DNA from: Diacronema lutheri
Lineage: Eukaryota; Haptophyta; Pavlovophyceae; Pavlovales; Pavlovaceae
NCBI GenBank assembly: GCA_019448385.1
Contig: JAGTXO010000030.1
Coordinates: 248,001 to 312,000, forward strand
Reading direction: 5' to 3'
DNA: 64,000 nucleotides
Shown here piece by piece: positions 51,274 to 60,834 of this stretch. The notes beneath the pieces were generated by a model. It was not told the DNA's origin, searched no databases, and worked only from the letters and a program-made list of their open reading frames with translations. Within the stretch, counting starts at the first letter, position 1, and each line of letters begins with the position of its first letter. The position numbers were made by a program, and so were the translations under genes.

Positions 51274-51993
51274 TCAATCCGCGTCCTTGGCTTTTTCCTT
51301 GGGCTTCGCCTCGATGCCCTCGAAGGTGAAGTTGTTGTTCGTGTAGATGCACAGATCAGCGGCGATCAGCATCGCCTTGCGCGCCACCGCCTCCGCGTCC
51401 ATGCCCGGGATGTCGATGAGCGCGCGCGCGGCCGCGAGCGCATATTGCCCCCCCGAGCCGATCCCAATCACACCGTCCTCCGGCTCGATCACGTCGCCCG
51501 TGCCGGTGAGCATGAGCGAGATGTTGGCGTCTGCGACGATCATCACCGCCTCAAGGCGCCGCAGGTACTTGTCCGTCCGCCACGCCTTGGCCATCTCGAC
51601 GCACGCGCGCATCGTCTCCGGGTGCTCCTGCAGCTTGCCCTCGAGACGCTCGAACAGCGTGAGCGCGTCCGCTGTACCGCCCGCGAAGCCGGTGATCACG
51701 CCCTCCTTGAGCCGGCGCACCTTGCGCGCGTTCCCCTTGATCGTGTTCGAGCCGAGCGTCACCTGCCCATCCGCGATCATGAAGACCTTGTTGTCCTTCC
51801 GCACGCACAGCACGGTCGTGCCATGCATCTGCACCGGACGGCTGCCGTCGAGCGCGTGGAAGTGCGCGGCCAGGCGCGGCGCGGCGCGCATCGGCTGCGA
51901 GATGGCACCGAGGTCGAGCACACCAAGCCGCCTCGCCGGGCACGCGATGCCAAACGCCGGCCGGGCGAGCGCGCGCGCGCACGCCGCCATCAT
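51274..51993 (-). CDS. hslV: HslV-type bacterial proteasome peptidase, mitochondrial
   Basis: 239 residues. After a ~58-residue leader, the mature peptidase would start at the catalytic threonine of [15 protein letters not shown] (about Thr59). The fold continues through [60 protein letters not shown] and [20 protein letters not shown] to [15 protein letters not shown], matching bacterial HslV nearly throughout and not the 20S beta subunits. HslV forms a twelve-subunit chamber working with the AAA+ unfoldase HslU. In several protists it is mitochondrial, and the Arg/Ala-rich leader agrees. No HslU is in this window. The C-terminus adds a Lys-rich tail. Two adjacent ATGs; the outer (51993) is taken. 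Divergent with the Vma12-like gene. Confidence 0.95.
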   Translation of the reverse strand: MMAACARALARPAFGIACPARRLGVLDLGAISQPMRAAPRLAAHFHALDGSRPVQMHGTTVLCVRKDNKVFMIADGQVTLGSNTIKGNARKVRRLKEGVITGFAGGTADALTLFERLEGKLQEHPETMRACVEMAKAWRTDKYLRRLEAVMIVADANISLMLTGTGDVIEPEDGVIGIGSGGQYALAAARALIDIPGMDAEAVARKAMLIAADLCIYTNNNFTFEGIEAKPKEKAKDAD

Positions 51994-52052
51994 CGCGGCT
52001 TCTCGAGCTGCTGCTGCAGCCTCGCTGCAGGGGCGCGAAAGCCTGTGGTGCG
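51994..52052. promoter_or_regulatory. Shared divergent promoter, hslV / Vma12-like
   Basis: 59 bp between starts; GC-rich (CTGCTGCTGCAGCC-type sequence) with no recognised element. Inferred bidirectional promoter. Confidence 0.4.
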
Positions 52053-52754
52053 ATGCCGGAGGTGCTGCTCTGCGTGACGCCGGCGATGGTATCGGCGGTG
52101 CAGGCGCTCGACGAGAGCGGCGCGGCGGCGGCACACACCGACGTGCGCGAGCTGCTTGCGCGCCTCCGCGGCGCGACGCAGGTGACGCTGGCGGACGTGC
52201 GCGCGCTCGCGTCGCAGCTGCGATTGCACGCACCCGCCGAGCCGGCGCGCTGGGTGCACGAGCTCGTGCAGGGCAGCCAGCTGCTCGGCGGGCCCGCCGA
52301 GCGTGCCGTGCGCGAGCGCGATCCCGCACTCGTCAAGCGCCTCGAGAAGCTCGACGCCGCGCGCCAGAACGAGGAGTACGCGCGGATGGTGCGCGACATC
52401 ACCAACCACGGCGCGGCAAAGGAGAAGCTCTCAACGGAGATCGCGTCGTTCAAGGCGTCGATGGGCGTCGGCGTCAACCTGCTCGTAAGCGTGGCCACCA
52501 TGTTCACCGCCGGCTGGTTTGTCACCAAGAACTCGATCGGCGCCGGCGCGACCGACGTGCTGCCCATCATTGGCGGGCTCGCTGCCGCCGCCGCGACGCT
52601 GCTGCTCGAGACGTGGCTGTTCGTCATCCGCACGTCGCGCGTGGACAAGGAGGCGAGCAAGCGCGACGCGGTCCGACAGAACGCGCTCAAGCGCAACGCG
52701 CAACAGGCCGCGGAGTACTCGGACCTCTCGCGCATCCACGACCACTACGACTGA
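52053..52754 (+). CDS. Vma12/TMEM199-like V-ATPase assembly factor
   Basis: 233 residues. The central block [20 protein letters not shown] ahead of ARMVRDIT resembles the conserved cytosolic segment of Vma12 (yeast) and TMEM199 (human), ER proteins that help assemble the V0 sector of the proton pump. Two membrane helices follow (about 137-157, [18 protein letters not shown]; about 169-192, [20 protein letters not shown]). It ends in a Lys/Arg/Asp-rich cytosolic tail. Length and topology fit the family. Intronless. The N-terminal ~80 residues are less conserved. Confidence 0.75.
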   Translation: MPEVLLCVTPAMVSAVQALDESGAAAAHTDVRELLARLRGATQVTLADVRALASQLRLHAPAEPARWVHELVQGSQLLGGPAERAVRERDPALVKRLEKLDAARQNEEYARMVRDITNHGAAKEKLSTEIASFKASMGVGVNLLVSVATMFTAGWFVTKNSIGAGATDVLPIIGGLAAAAATLLLETWLFVIRTSRVDKEASKRDAVRQNALKRNAQQAAEYSDLSRIHDHYD

Positions 52755-53384
52755 TGGGGCCTCACTGCTGCGGGCGTGCGCGCACCAGCCAATCATCGGT
52801 AGGACTCATCGGCATCAGAGCCCCATCAGCACAGAAGCCGAGATGAGAGACGGCCGGCCGGTGATCCTCGGCGCTGCGCACGCTTCCGCGCCGGCCGATG
52901 CGCGATGCTGCACAAGGCCGAGCATCGCGGCGTCGCGCGGGCGCGGCCGGAAAAGCGAGCCGAGCGTCTCGTCCGAGACCGGTGGCCGGTGACCAGGCTG
53001 AGGGGCGTGGAGGTGCGGCAGATGCGCGGGCGGCATTCTGCGCTGCGGCAGATGCGCGGGCGGCTCTTTGCGCTGCGGCACGTGCGCTCCGCGCTGAGCT
53101 TCGATGAGCACGCGCTCAAGCTGCTGCGTCTCGCTGCGAGCACGTCGGAGCGACTCCTCGAGGCTCCGGATGGTACGATCGCCCTCACCCAACCTGCGCA
53201 AGAGCGGCGCGCGCGCGCGTCAGTTGCATCGGGCGCTTGCGCGCGCGGGGCAGCAAGCGAGCTGGAATGCGAGCGGCGGCTGCAGACTGTGCGCTGAGGC
53301 TGGCGTCGTCTACCGCTCGGTCGGGTAGCGGGAGGACCATGCTGACTTAATTTTTTTTTTTTCATTAGGACTGACTTGCAATAA
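52755..53384. other. Intergenic region with a possible small minus-strand ORF
   Basis: A minus-strand frame (52815-53201) begins with a short coiled-coil-like stretch (LEESLRRARSETQQLERVLI) but has no convincing ATG start and then turns to low-complexity sequence containing tandem PPAHLPQ repeats from two 30-bp DNA units near 53014-53073. I cannot support a gene. A T13 run and AT-rich sequence (53348-53390) precede the right inverted-repeat copy. Confidence 0.35.
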
Positions 53385-53700
53385 TATACTAACGACGCTT
53401 TCCGACGGGTCAACAGATGGGGTCAGGAAGTGCGCAGCGAGGCGCCAGGCGGAGCAGGCCCAAAGGCCCACACGCGCCTAGCCACCGCGCGCCGCCGCCC
53501 GCGCGCCGCCGCACCGGTGGCCGCCGTCAATCACACCACCGGCCGACGCGCACGCGCACGCCGAGGCCCCAAGATCGTCGGCGACGACCGCCACCCCCGA
53601 GCCGCCGCCTGCCACGTCGCCAAGCCGCCCGCCGCCGCTGCAGAGCGCGACGCCCGCCGCCAGCGAGCCGCCGCCCTCCCCGCCGCGTCGCAGCCCCCTG
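53385..53700 (-). repeat. Inverted repeat, right copy
   Basis: Reverse-complement partner of 48851-49218, about 316 bp, lacking the long C run and the 15-bp duplication. The two copies flank about 4.2 kb with three genes. Confidence 0.9.
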
Positions 53701-53773
53701 CCGCCGCCGCGAAGCGCACCGCCACCCGCCGCCAGCGTGGCAAGCGCCGCGATGCTGGCCGCGTGGCCGCGCA

Positions 53774-53864
53774 ATAATATCAAATCAGCTACTCGATTCC
53801 CCCGCAGCTGGTGCTGACCCCGCTGTCCTGACGTAAGCGCCGTTAGTAGTATAATATCAAATCA
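53774..53864 (+). repeat. Short dispersed repeat, copy 2, with 14-bp flanking direct repeats
   Basis: The 64-bp unit (53788-53851) is bounded by ATAATATCAAATCA on the left (53774-53787) and the right (53851-53864). The flanks look like a target-site duplication from an insertion. Confidence 0.85.
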
Positions 53865-53927
53865 AAACATTGGCAGCGGATCGAGAACGTCTTGGCGTCG
53901 CTTGGCGTCCCTGCCAGGAGCCGGAGG

Positions 53928-54860
53928 ATGGCGAAGGCGAAATCGGAGGCGCCGTTTAACCGCAACGTGCAACGCGACGGCGTGGCGCAGGACTGGGCGG
54001 AGTGTGTGCGCCTCCTCCGCTTTGCCGTTGAGCATAAGAATGCCGACGCGCAGTTCTGCCTGGGCGTCTGCTACGCGAATGGCGAGGGCGTGGCGCAGGA
54101 CAAGGCGGAGGCCGTGCGCCTCTTCCGCCTTGCCGCCGAGCAGAAGCATGCCGATGCGCACTGCAGACTGGGCATCTGCTACGCGAATGCCGAGGGCGTG
54201 GCGCAGGACAAGGCGGAGGCCGTGCGCCTCTTCCGCCTTGCCGCCGAGCAGAAGCATGCCGACGCGCAATGCAACCTGGGCATCTGCTACGAGAGGGGCG
54301 ATGGCGTGGCGCAGGACTGGGCGGAGGCCGTGCGCCTCTTCCGCCTTGCCGCCGAGCAGAAGCATGCCGACGCGCAATGCAACCTGGGCATCTGCTACGA
54401 GATGGGCGATGGCGTGGCGCAGGACTGGGCGGAGGCCACCCGCTACTTCCGACTTGCCGCCTCGCAAGGGCACGTGCAAGCCACCATTTGCCTCGGCACG
54501 CTGTTGGTCACCGCCGACTCTGCTTCCGGTGGCGAGCCCACGCAGCAGTGCGAGGGCGCGCTTCTCCTCGCGCGCGCCGCCCAGCAGCATGAGGACACGG
54601 CTCGACGCAATATTGCGCTCGCGCTGCTTGGCGCGCATGCAGGCATGCGCGAGGTCGTGAATGCGTGCTGCATCGGCTGCGGCCAGACCAAGAAACTCAA
54701 GATGTGCAGCAAGTGCCGCGTGGCCAAGTTTTGCGGCGCCGAGTGCATGCAGCGCATGTGGTCTGTGCACAAAGCTGGTTGCCGGCGCTTCGCCGCGGAG
54801 GACGCGGCCTCTGCCAGCGCGGTCGAGGCTGGGTCGGAGGCATGTCGCGCCGTTGGCTGA
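53928..54860 (+). CDS. Sel1-repeat protein with C-terminal MYND zinc finger
   Basis: 310 residues. Five tandem 36-residue Sel1-like (TPR-type) repeats run from about 16 to 195, each built on GVAQDxAEAVRLFRLAAEQK and HADAQCNLGICY. A further degenerate helical pair follows. The C-terminus has a MYND finger with the C-x2-C, C-x2-C, C, H, C pattern: CCIGCGQTKKLKMCSKC then FCGAECMQ and HKAGC (about 243-284). Such proteins act as adaptors; MYND fingers bind proline-rich peptides. The repeat units are almost identical at DNA level, so the array is recently expanded and could vary in number. ATG at 53928. Intronless. Convergent with tubulin cofactor C. Confidence 0.92.
   Translation: MAKAKSEAPFNRNVQRDGVAQDWAECVRLLRFAVEHKNADAQFCLGVCYANGEGVAQDKAEAVRLFRLAAEQKHADAHCRLGICYANAEGVAQDKAEAVRLFRLAAEQKHADAQCNLGICYERGDGVAQDWAEAVRLFRLAAEQKHADAQCNLGICYEMGDGVAQDWAEATRYFRLAASQGHVQATICLGTLLVTADSASGGEPTQQCEGALLLARAAQQHEDTARRNIALALLGAHAGMREVVNACCIGCGQTKKLKMCSKCRVAKFCGAECMQRMWSVHKAGCRRFAAEDAASASAVEAGSEACRAVG
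54079..54430 (+). repeat. 108-bp tandem coding repeats (Sel1 units)
   Basis: Units spaced exactly 108 bp (marker GGCGTGGCGCAGGAC near 53979, 54087, 54195, 54303, 54411). The inner three are nearly identical. Confidence 0.9.
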
Positions 54861-54963
54861 CCTGGTCAGCGACCATGTGGCACAGCGGCTGAAGAAGGTG
54901 CTCTGCGACCGTGTGTGGCGACTGCACATTCATTTCCGTACCTGGCCGGACTTCCAAGTCGAG

Positions 54964-56176
54964 TCACCGCCGATCCATTTCAGCGCTGACCTCGGCGTGC
55001 GCCGCCGCGAGCGGCGCCCACGCGGCATCGTGCGCGGCGCGCTCAGCCTCGGGCAGCGCTTGCCAGTTTGGCGACTGCTGCGTGCGCAGCCAGAGGAAGT
55101 CGTCGACAGAGCTCCACAGGTTGTCGCTTTTGGAGAGCCCGGCCGCAGCGAACGCCTCGTCGGACACGAGCGCCGTTTGCAAGTAGGGCGCGAAGCGCAA
55201 ACCGGTGCACGCCTGGCGAGCGAGCGCGGCGCACGGACAGGGTACGGCCGGACAGGGGATGGCGCTTGCTGAGCGGCGTGGCGGAGGGGGGCCCGGCCGG
55301 CGAGGCGTCATGTCGATGCCGCCACACCTCGATGATCGGGTGCGAGCCCGCGTGCAGGTAGAAGTCAGTCGACGTCGTCGTGTGCACGCGGATCTGTCGC
55401 GAGGCAAAGTGGAACTCGCAGCCTTCGCACCTGTTGATATGGACGGCGCCTGCGATCGGTAGGGATACGACGCGGCAGCGCACGAGCTTGTCCACCCACA
55501 GCGCGGCGACGCCGTCGAGCAGCGTCACGTCGCAGTCAACGAGCTCGCTCAGCGCCATGTCGCCGCCGCTGCCGCGCGGCGGCGCGAGCGCCAACCGCTC
55601 GCCGCGCCGGCAGCGCACCTCCGCGCCGTCGTGCCCGGGCACACGCGCTGGCGGGGGCGCCGGTGGGGCGAGCGGCGGCTCCGCGACGTTGGCCGCCACG
55701 CTAGTGCCACGCGCACCCGCAGGCGCGCCAGCGCCGCCTGGGCCGGGCGCGGGCGGCAGCGCGGGCGCCAGCTTGTCGCGCGCCTTGAACGCAAAGCGCT
55801 TCTTGGGCGCGACCTGCTCTCGCTTGACGCGTGCGGATGCCTCGAGCTCAGCGAGCGAGCGGGTCGTGCGCTCGAGCGTCTGCGCGGGCAAAAAAGTGCT
55901 CGCCGCGGCCACGTCCTGGTGCAGCGACTGCACGGCCGCGCTCACGTCGCCGAGGGCCGCCACGTCCAGCGCGTCGCCGAGCGCGCCCGTCGCGCGTGCG
56001 AGGCCGTCGGCAAACGCCGACTCGAAGGCGAGGACGAGCTCGCGAGTCGATCTGTCCTCGCCGTCCTTGCGCACCTCGCGCTGGTGCTCCACTTCGGCCG
56101 CGCGTGCCGCCATGCGCTCGTCCATCTGCGCCTTGCGGCGCGCGGCCTGCGCCGCGGCGTCGTCCGCGCACTCCAT
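54964..56176 (-). CDS. TBCC: Tubulin-binding cofactor C
   Basis: 365 residues in two exons, 56176-55328 and 55212-54964 (115-bp intron; PIIE joined to ACTGLRFAPYL as in the family). The N-terminal half is a helical, coiled-coil-like tubulin-binding region (ERMAARAAEVEHQREVRKD). After a Pro/Ala linker comes the right-handed beta-helix C-CAP/TBCC domain: LVDCDVTLLDG, GAVHINRCEGCEFHFA and SRQIRVHTTTSTDFYLHA. The Arg in RQIRVHTTT corresponds to the arginine finger that stimulates tubulin GTP hydrolysis together with cofactors D and E. ATG at 56176; an upstream TTG-initiated extension is ignored. Divergent with Prp3. Confidence 0.92.
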
Positions 56177-56247
56177 CGCGACCGTTGGAGCTTTTTGTTT
56201 CAAAGAGAGAATCGGCAGGGGGGGTACTCATACCCATCGCTCCAGCA
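56177..56247. promoter_or_regulatory. Shared divergent promoter, TBCC / Prp3
   Basis: 71 bp between starts, with GGTACTCATACCCATCG just upstream of the Prp3 ATG and CTTTTTGTTTCAAAG in the middle. ATACCCAT is shared with two other upstream regions. Confidence 0.45.
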
Positions 56248-58466
56248 ATGGAGGAGGAGCGCGCGAACACGAAGCGCAGCGCAGAGGAGCAGCCCGCGGA
56301 GGCGCAGCCGGCGGCAAAGCGGCGGTCGCGATGGGGCGAGGACGGCGCGGGTGGTGCAGCTCAGCCCGCTCCGACCGCGCCCGCGCCGCCCGCGCCACCC
56401 GCGATGGATCCCGCCGCGATCGCGGCCGCAAAGGCCTCGGCCCGCGCGGCGCTCGAGCGCGCGCGGCTTGCAGTGCCGCACGCGGCGCTGGTGGCCGCGC
56501 CGAGGCGCGCCGAGGTGATGCACGCATCGCTCATCCTCGACGCGTCCGGCCGGCTCGTCGACTCGTCCTCTGGCAAGGTCGTCACCGACTCCCGCGGACC
56601 CATGGCGACGGCAAAGGCGAGCCCGCGCGCCGCGCGGGCGCGCCGCGCGCGCGCGCGCACTCGCGTGTTCACACACTGGCTTCTCGCGGCCACGCCTTGC
56701 GCCCATCGCCGTTCTCCGCGCGCAGGCCAACCAGGCCGCGCGCACGCAGCGCGCCAACCCGTACCTGGCGCACGCGCCGGAGCAACAGGCGGCGGCCGCG
56801 GCGGCGGCCGCGGGCGTGCGCCCGAGCGCGCGCGATCAGCGCGGCCGACGCGCGTTGCACTTTTACCAAAAGGGCGAGGTGGTGGAGCGCGCGCAGGAGA
56901 TGCGCGCGCAGGTTGCGACCGAAGCGGCCTTTACGCGCGCCGCAGACTCCGCGAGCGCGGCCGTGGCGAGCGCGCGTGAGCCAGCGACGACAGCGACCGG
57001 CGGCGCGACGCGCGGCGCGGTGTCGCGCAGCGAAGCGGCTGTTTTGCAGATCCCACCCGCCTATCTCGAGGCGGCGCTCGCGGCGGGCAACGCGCAGCTC
57101 CCGCCCCTCCCGCGCGTGGAGTGGTGGGACGCCCTCATCCTGAAGCGCGCGCCTCCGGCCGATGGCGGCGGCGGCGGCGGCGCGTCCGCCGACGCTGCGG
57201 GTGGTGGCGCGAAGGCGGCGCAGCCGCGGTACGAGCTCGGCGTCGAGCCGGACCGCGTGACGCTGTACGTCGAGCACCCGCCGCCCGTCGAGCCGCCCGC
57301 CGAGCTGGCGCCGCCCCCTCCGCAGCCGTTACCCCTTACCGCAAAGGAGCGCAAAAAGCTGCGCACGCAACGCAGGCAGGCGGCCGAGCGCGCGCGGCAG
57401 GACCAGGTGCGCGCGGGCCTCGTCGCGCCACCGCCGCCAAAAGTGAAGCTCTCGAATCTGATGCGCGCTCTCGGCGAGCATGCCGTCTCCAACCCGACGG
57501 AGATGGAGGCCCGCGTGCGCGCGCAAATCGCCGAACGCGAGGCGGCGCACCTCGCGCGCAACGCCGCGAGCAAGAAGACCAAGGAGGAGCGGCGCGAGGC
57601 CAAGCTCGCAAAGGTGGCCAAGGACATCGCCTTGGGCGTGCACGTCGTTGTCTACAGGGTGCGTCGCGCCCGTGCGGCGGCGTGCGGTCGCGGGCGGTCG
57701 CGTGCACACGCAGCGGCGCAGCGGCCCTGATGTGCCCCGCGCCACTTCGCCGCGCGCGCGGCAGGTGAGTACGCTGCCCACACGCCAACAGCTGCACAAG
57801 GTGGAACTGAACGCGACGCAGCTGCACTTTACAGGCACGTGCCTCCTCGTCGCGGCGCCGACGCCGCCCGCGCCGGGCGCGCTCGCGGGCGCGAGCAGCG
57901 CACCGTACTCGCTCGCGGGTGCTCGCGCGCTTGGCGGCGCGGGCGCGGCCGGGTGCTCGCCGGGCGGCGGCGCGCTCGGCGCGATCGTCGTTGCCGAGGG
58001 CGGCGCCAAGGCGCAGCGCGCGTACGCCAAGCTGATGCTGCGGCGCATACGGTGGGACGACGACTATGACGAGCAGGCGGGCGCGCAGGCGCCCGGCGCG
58101 GGGCTCATGCTCGCGCCGCGCGTGCGGCCGGAGTGCAGGCTCGTCTGGCGCGGGCTGGTGGCGAAGGGCTACTTCAAGCAATTTAAAGTGGAGCAGCCGC
58201 GTTCCGCCGACGCTGCTCGCAAATTCTTCGCCGACCGCGGCGTGCCCCATTACTGGGACGCGGCCGTTGCCTACTCGCCCGATGGGCGTGGCCTCGTGGA
58301 CGCGCTCGAGGCGGAGGGCGACCTCCTCGCTGAGCGCTCCAAGCCGTCGGCGCAGCCGCCAAGGGCGGGCGCGGGCACGGGCGCGCAGGGCGACGCGTGG
58401 GCGGGCGCTGAGCGCGGCGCGGACGGGGGCGGGCCGATGGACGACGACGACGACGACGACGAATGA
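56248..58466 (+). CDS. PRPF3: U4/U6 snRNP splicing factor Prp3 (PRPF3)
   Basis: 667 residues, close to human PRPF3. It is a structural protein of the U4/U6.U5 tri-snRNP. Exons: 56248-56616, 56726-57658, 57765-58466. Intron 1 has GC-AG borders (AAG followed by GCGAGC); intron 2 is GT-AG. Family blocks: the early HASLILDASGRLVDSS, RANPYLAH, the PRP3 domain with PLPRVEWWDALIL, YVEHPPPVEPP, LTAKERKKLRTQRR, KVKLSNLMRALGEHAVSNPT and KTKEERREAKLAKVAKDI. The C-terminal DUF1115-like domain has AIVVAEGGAKAQRAYAKLML, RRIRWDDDY, and CRLVWRGLVAKGYFKQFKV. It ends in poly-Asp. Acidic and Ala-rich linkers are longer than in animals. Convergent with the LRR gene (79 bp). Confidence 0.95.
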
Positions 58467-58545
58467 TGAGTGCGCATGAAACTGACGACCGGGCGCCTCT
58501 GTGACGGGACACATAAATAAATGTTTTTTTTACCGACTCTCGCAG

Positions 58546-60658
58546 CTATGCAAAGCAGTTGAGGTCGTGCGATTTTCTGCCGCTTGCAACCCACGCCGTG
58601 CGGAGCTCCTCTTCGGCTTCGAGCGAGAAGTCATTGTCCCTGCGTGCGCGCGCGGCGTTCACGCGCGCGCGCCGCGCCGCAGCGGTCAGGAGCCGCCGCG
58701 TGCGCGCTCGCCGTGTGCACGACGGCTGGGGAGACCTCGCGCACGCGCGCGCACCAAAGGCCGAGCTCGAGCAGCGCGCAGTTCTGGCCGATGTGCGCGG
58801 CGAACGCGCACGCGCCGTCGTCGCCGATCGCATTGTACGCCAGGTTGATCTCGCGCAGCGTGCCGTTGCGGCTGAGCGCGGCGGCGAGCGCAAGCCCGCC
58901 CGGGTCGCCGATCAGGTTGACGGAGAGGCCGAGCGATGTGAGCGAGGTGTTGACGGCGAGGGCGGCGGCGAGGGCGGCGGCGCCCTCGTCCGCGATCCGG
59001 TTGCCGTAGAGCGTGAGGCTGCGAAGCGACGAGTTTCGGCAGAGCGCGTCGGCGAGCGCGGCGCAGCCCAGGTCGCCGATCAGGTTGTCCCACAGGCGCA
59101 GGTCCGCGAGGCCGTCGCTCAACCGGAGGTGCGAGGCGAGGATGCACGCGCCGTCGTCGGAGATCTGGTTGCGCCCGAGCTGCAGCGAGTGCAGCCGCGG
59201 GTTGTGCCGCACCGCTGGGGCGAGCCTTTCGAGCTCATAGTCGGCGATTTGGCACAGTGAAAGGTTGAGCGTTCGAAGCGAGCGGTTGGCGCCAAGTGCG
59301 ATGCACAAATGGCGCCTGGTGGGCACGTCGAGCTCGTGCGAGCTGGACGGGGTGTAGGTGCTGACCAAGTGGGTGAAGAGCGCGTGCAGCGGCGGACCGT
59401 CGCGCATCGCCGCGACGTCGAGCGCGTACGCGCGCGCGCGCACGCTGAGCTGCGCCGCCGCCGCGCGCAGCCGCCACGCGGACGTGAGCACGGCGTGCGC
59501 GTCGAGCGCGCACGCGGCGCTGAGCGCCCAGCCACGCGCGCCGGGCCGCAGCAGCGAGACGGCGCGCATGCCGCCCACGCGCCACTGTGAGAGCGCGAAA
59601 CCGCAGTGCCAAGTGAGGAGGGGCAGGGAGTGCAACGCTGCTGAGACGAGCAGGCGTGCCGGCCTGTATATGGGCAGCAGCTCGGCGAGGTCGCCGAGAT
59701 CGACGTCGTTGATCGCGAGCAGCCCGAGCGAGTCCAACAAGAGGAGCTGGTCGAGCCCGAGAACGCCAAATGGGCCGCACCGCAAGAAGGCGCGGATGAA
59801 GGCGGGCTTGCGCGCGCGCCCGCCCATCAACGCGGCGACGAACGCGCGCGTGCGCGCAAAGCTGACGTAGAATTGGAGCGCGGCGCAGCCCAGTGCGAGG
59901 ACGCACGCCAACTTGCTCCCCTGGCTGTACAGCAGCTCCGCCGAGACCACGTCGAAGAAGAGCGTGAGCATGTGCAGCAGCGATGCGCGCGCGAGCGCGC
60001 GGTCTGGCGACGCGCGCGGCGCGCCGCCGTCCGCCTCATCGGCGCGCGGCTCGAACGCGCTGTGCCTGGCGCCGCTCGTACTCCTGCGCTGCCGCTTGTC
60101 GCTCGAAACAGCCGACGTGCTCGCACCGTCGCTCAGCGCGACCGCCACGGCCGCCGAGACGCGCTGCAGCGCGACGTGCGTTGCGTGCGGCGCGTATCCG
60201 CATTCCGCCGGTTCCGTCGCGGATGCGCTCGCCGCGGCGGCGTGCGCAGCGGCAGCGGATGCCGCGGCCACGGCGATGCTCACGCCGCCGCCGCAACCGA
60301 GGCCGCTGCGCGCGCCGCCGCACGGGGACGCGGCAGACGCGCCGTGGCCGTGCTGCGAGTACTCCTCGGCCTCGTCGCGCTGCATCATCTCCTCGGCGGC
60401 GCGCCACGAGCTGCGCCTGGAGCGACGGCCGTGCGCGCGTGTCGGCCTGCTGTCCATGGGCTCGTTCGCGTCTGGTCGCAGCCAGCGCGGCGGCGTGAGC
60501 GCGGGCTCTGGGTCGCACACCATCGCCGAGCTGCGCCTGGAGCGACGGCCGTGCGCGCGTGTCGGCCTGCTGTCCACGGGCTCGTTCGCGTCTGGTCGCA
60601 GCCAGCGCGGCGGCGTGAGCGCGGGCTCTCGGTCGCACACCATCGCCGAGTTCGCCAT
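58546..60658 (-). CDS. Leucine-rich-repeat protein with membrane segments
   Basis: 665 residues in two exons, 60658-58755 and 58639-58546. The join rebuilds the repeat pattern (LGLWDNDFSLEAEEELRTAW, matching LRLWDN earlier). Six or so ribonuclease-inhibitor-type LRRs occupy about residues 430-640, e.g. LRTLNLSLCQIADYELERLA, LHSLQLGRNQISDDGACILA and LRSLTLYGNRIADEGAAAL. The middle (about 210-400) has several hydrophobic stretches (LLHMLTLFFDVVSAELLY, LACVLALGCAALQFYVSF, LDQLLLLDSLGLLAI) that may be membrane helices. The N-terminus contains a 40-residue stretch repeated twice from a 120-bp DNA duplication. Role unknown; RI-type LRRs bind proteins. Confidence 0.78.
60408..60650. repeat. 120-bp tandem duplication in LRR gene N-terminus
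   Basis: Units 60408-60527 and 60528-60647 differ at only a few bases and keep the reading frame. Confidence 0.95.
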
Positions 60659-60834
60659 TGCGTCCTGGACGAGTCAAGGGCCGCGGTTCTATTTTCTTTT
60701 TTCCTTTTTTTCCTTATTTTTTTTTTATATTTTTTTCTTTTCTTTTTTTGCATGCCTGCTCAGCTCACAGGCACAGCTCACGCTGTCAGTGAGTTCGCCC
60801 GACTTCTCACTACAGTGGGGCCCACCCTCCGCCA
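60659..60834. other. T-rich spacer between two minus-strand genes
   Basis: 176 bp containing about 70 bp of nearly pure T/C (60690-60750) on the + strand. It is the 3' region of the EF-hand gene's upstream neighbour pair: promoter of the LRR gene and terminator of the EF-hand membrane gene. Confidence 0.45.

Noticed and set aside
51274-51993. 20S proteasome beta subunit
   Set aside because: Continuous match to HslV motifs ([33 protein letters not shown]) excludes the 20S family.
52815-53201. Minus-strand coiled-coil-like ORF near 53 kb
   Set aside because: No ATG at its start, low-complexity C-terminal half and repeat-derived; not enough to call a gene.
53430-53777. 115-residue frame in the right inverted-repeat arm
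   Set aside because: Arg/Ala-rich low complexity and matched by equally open frames in the other arm; no conserved motif.
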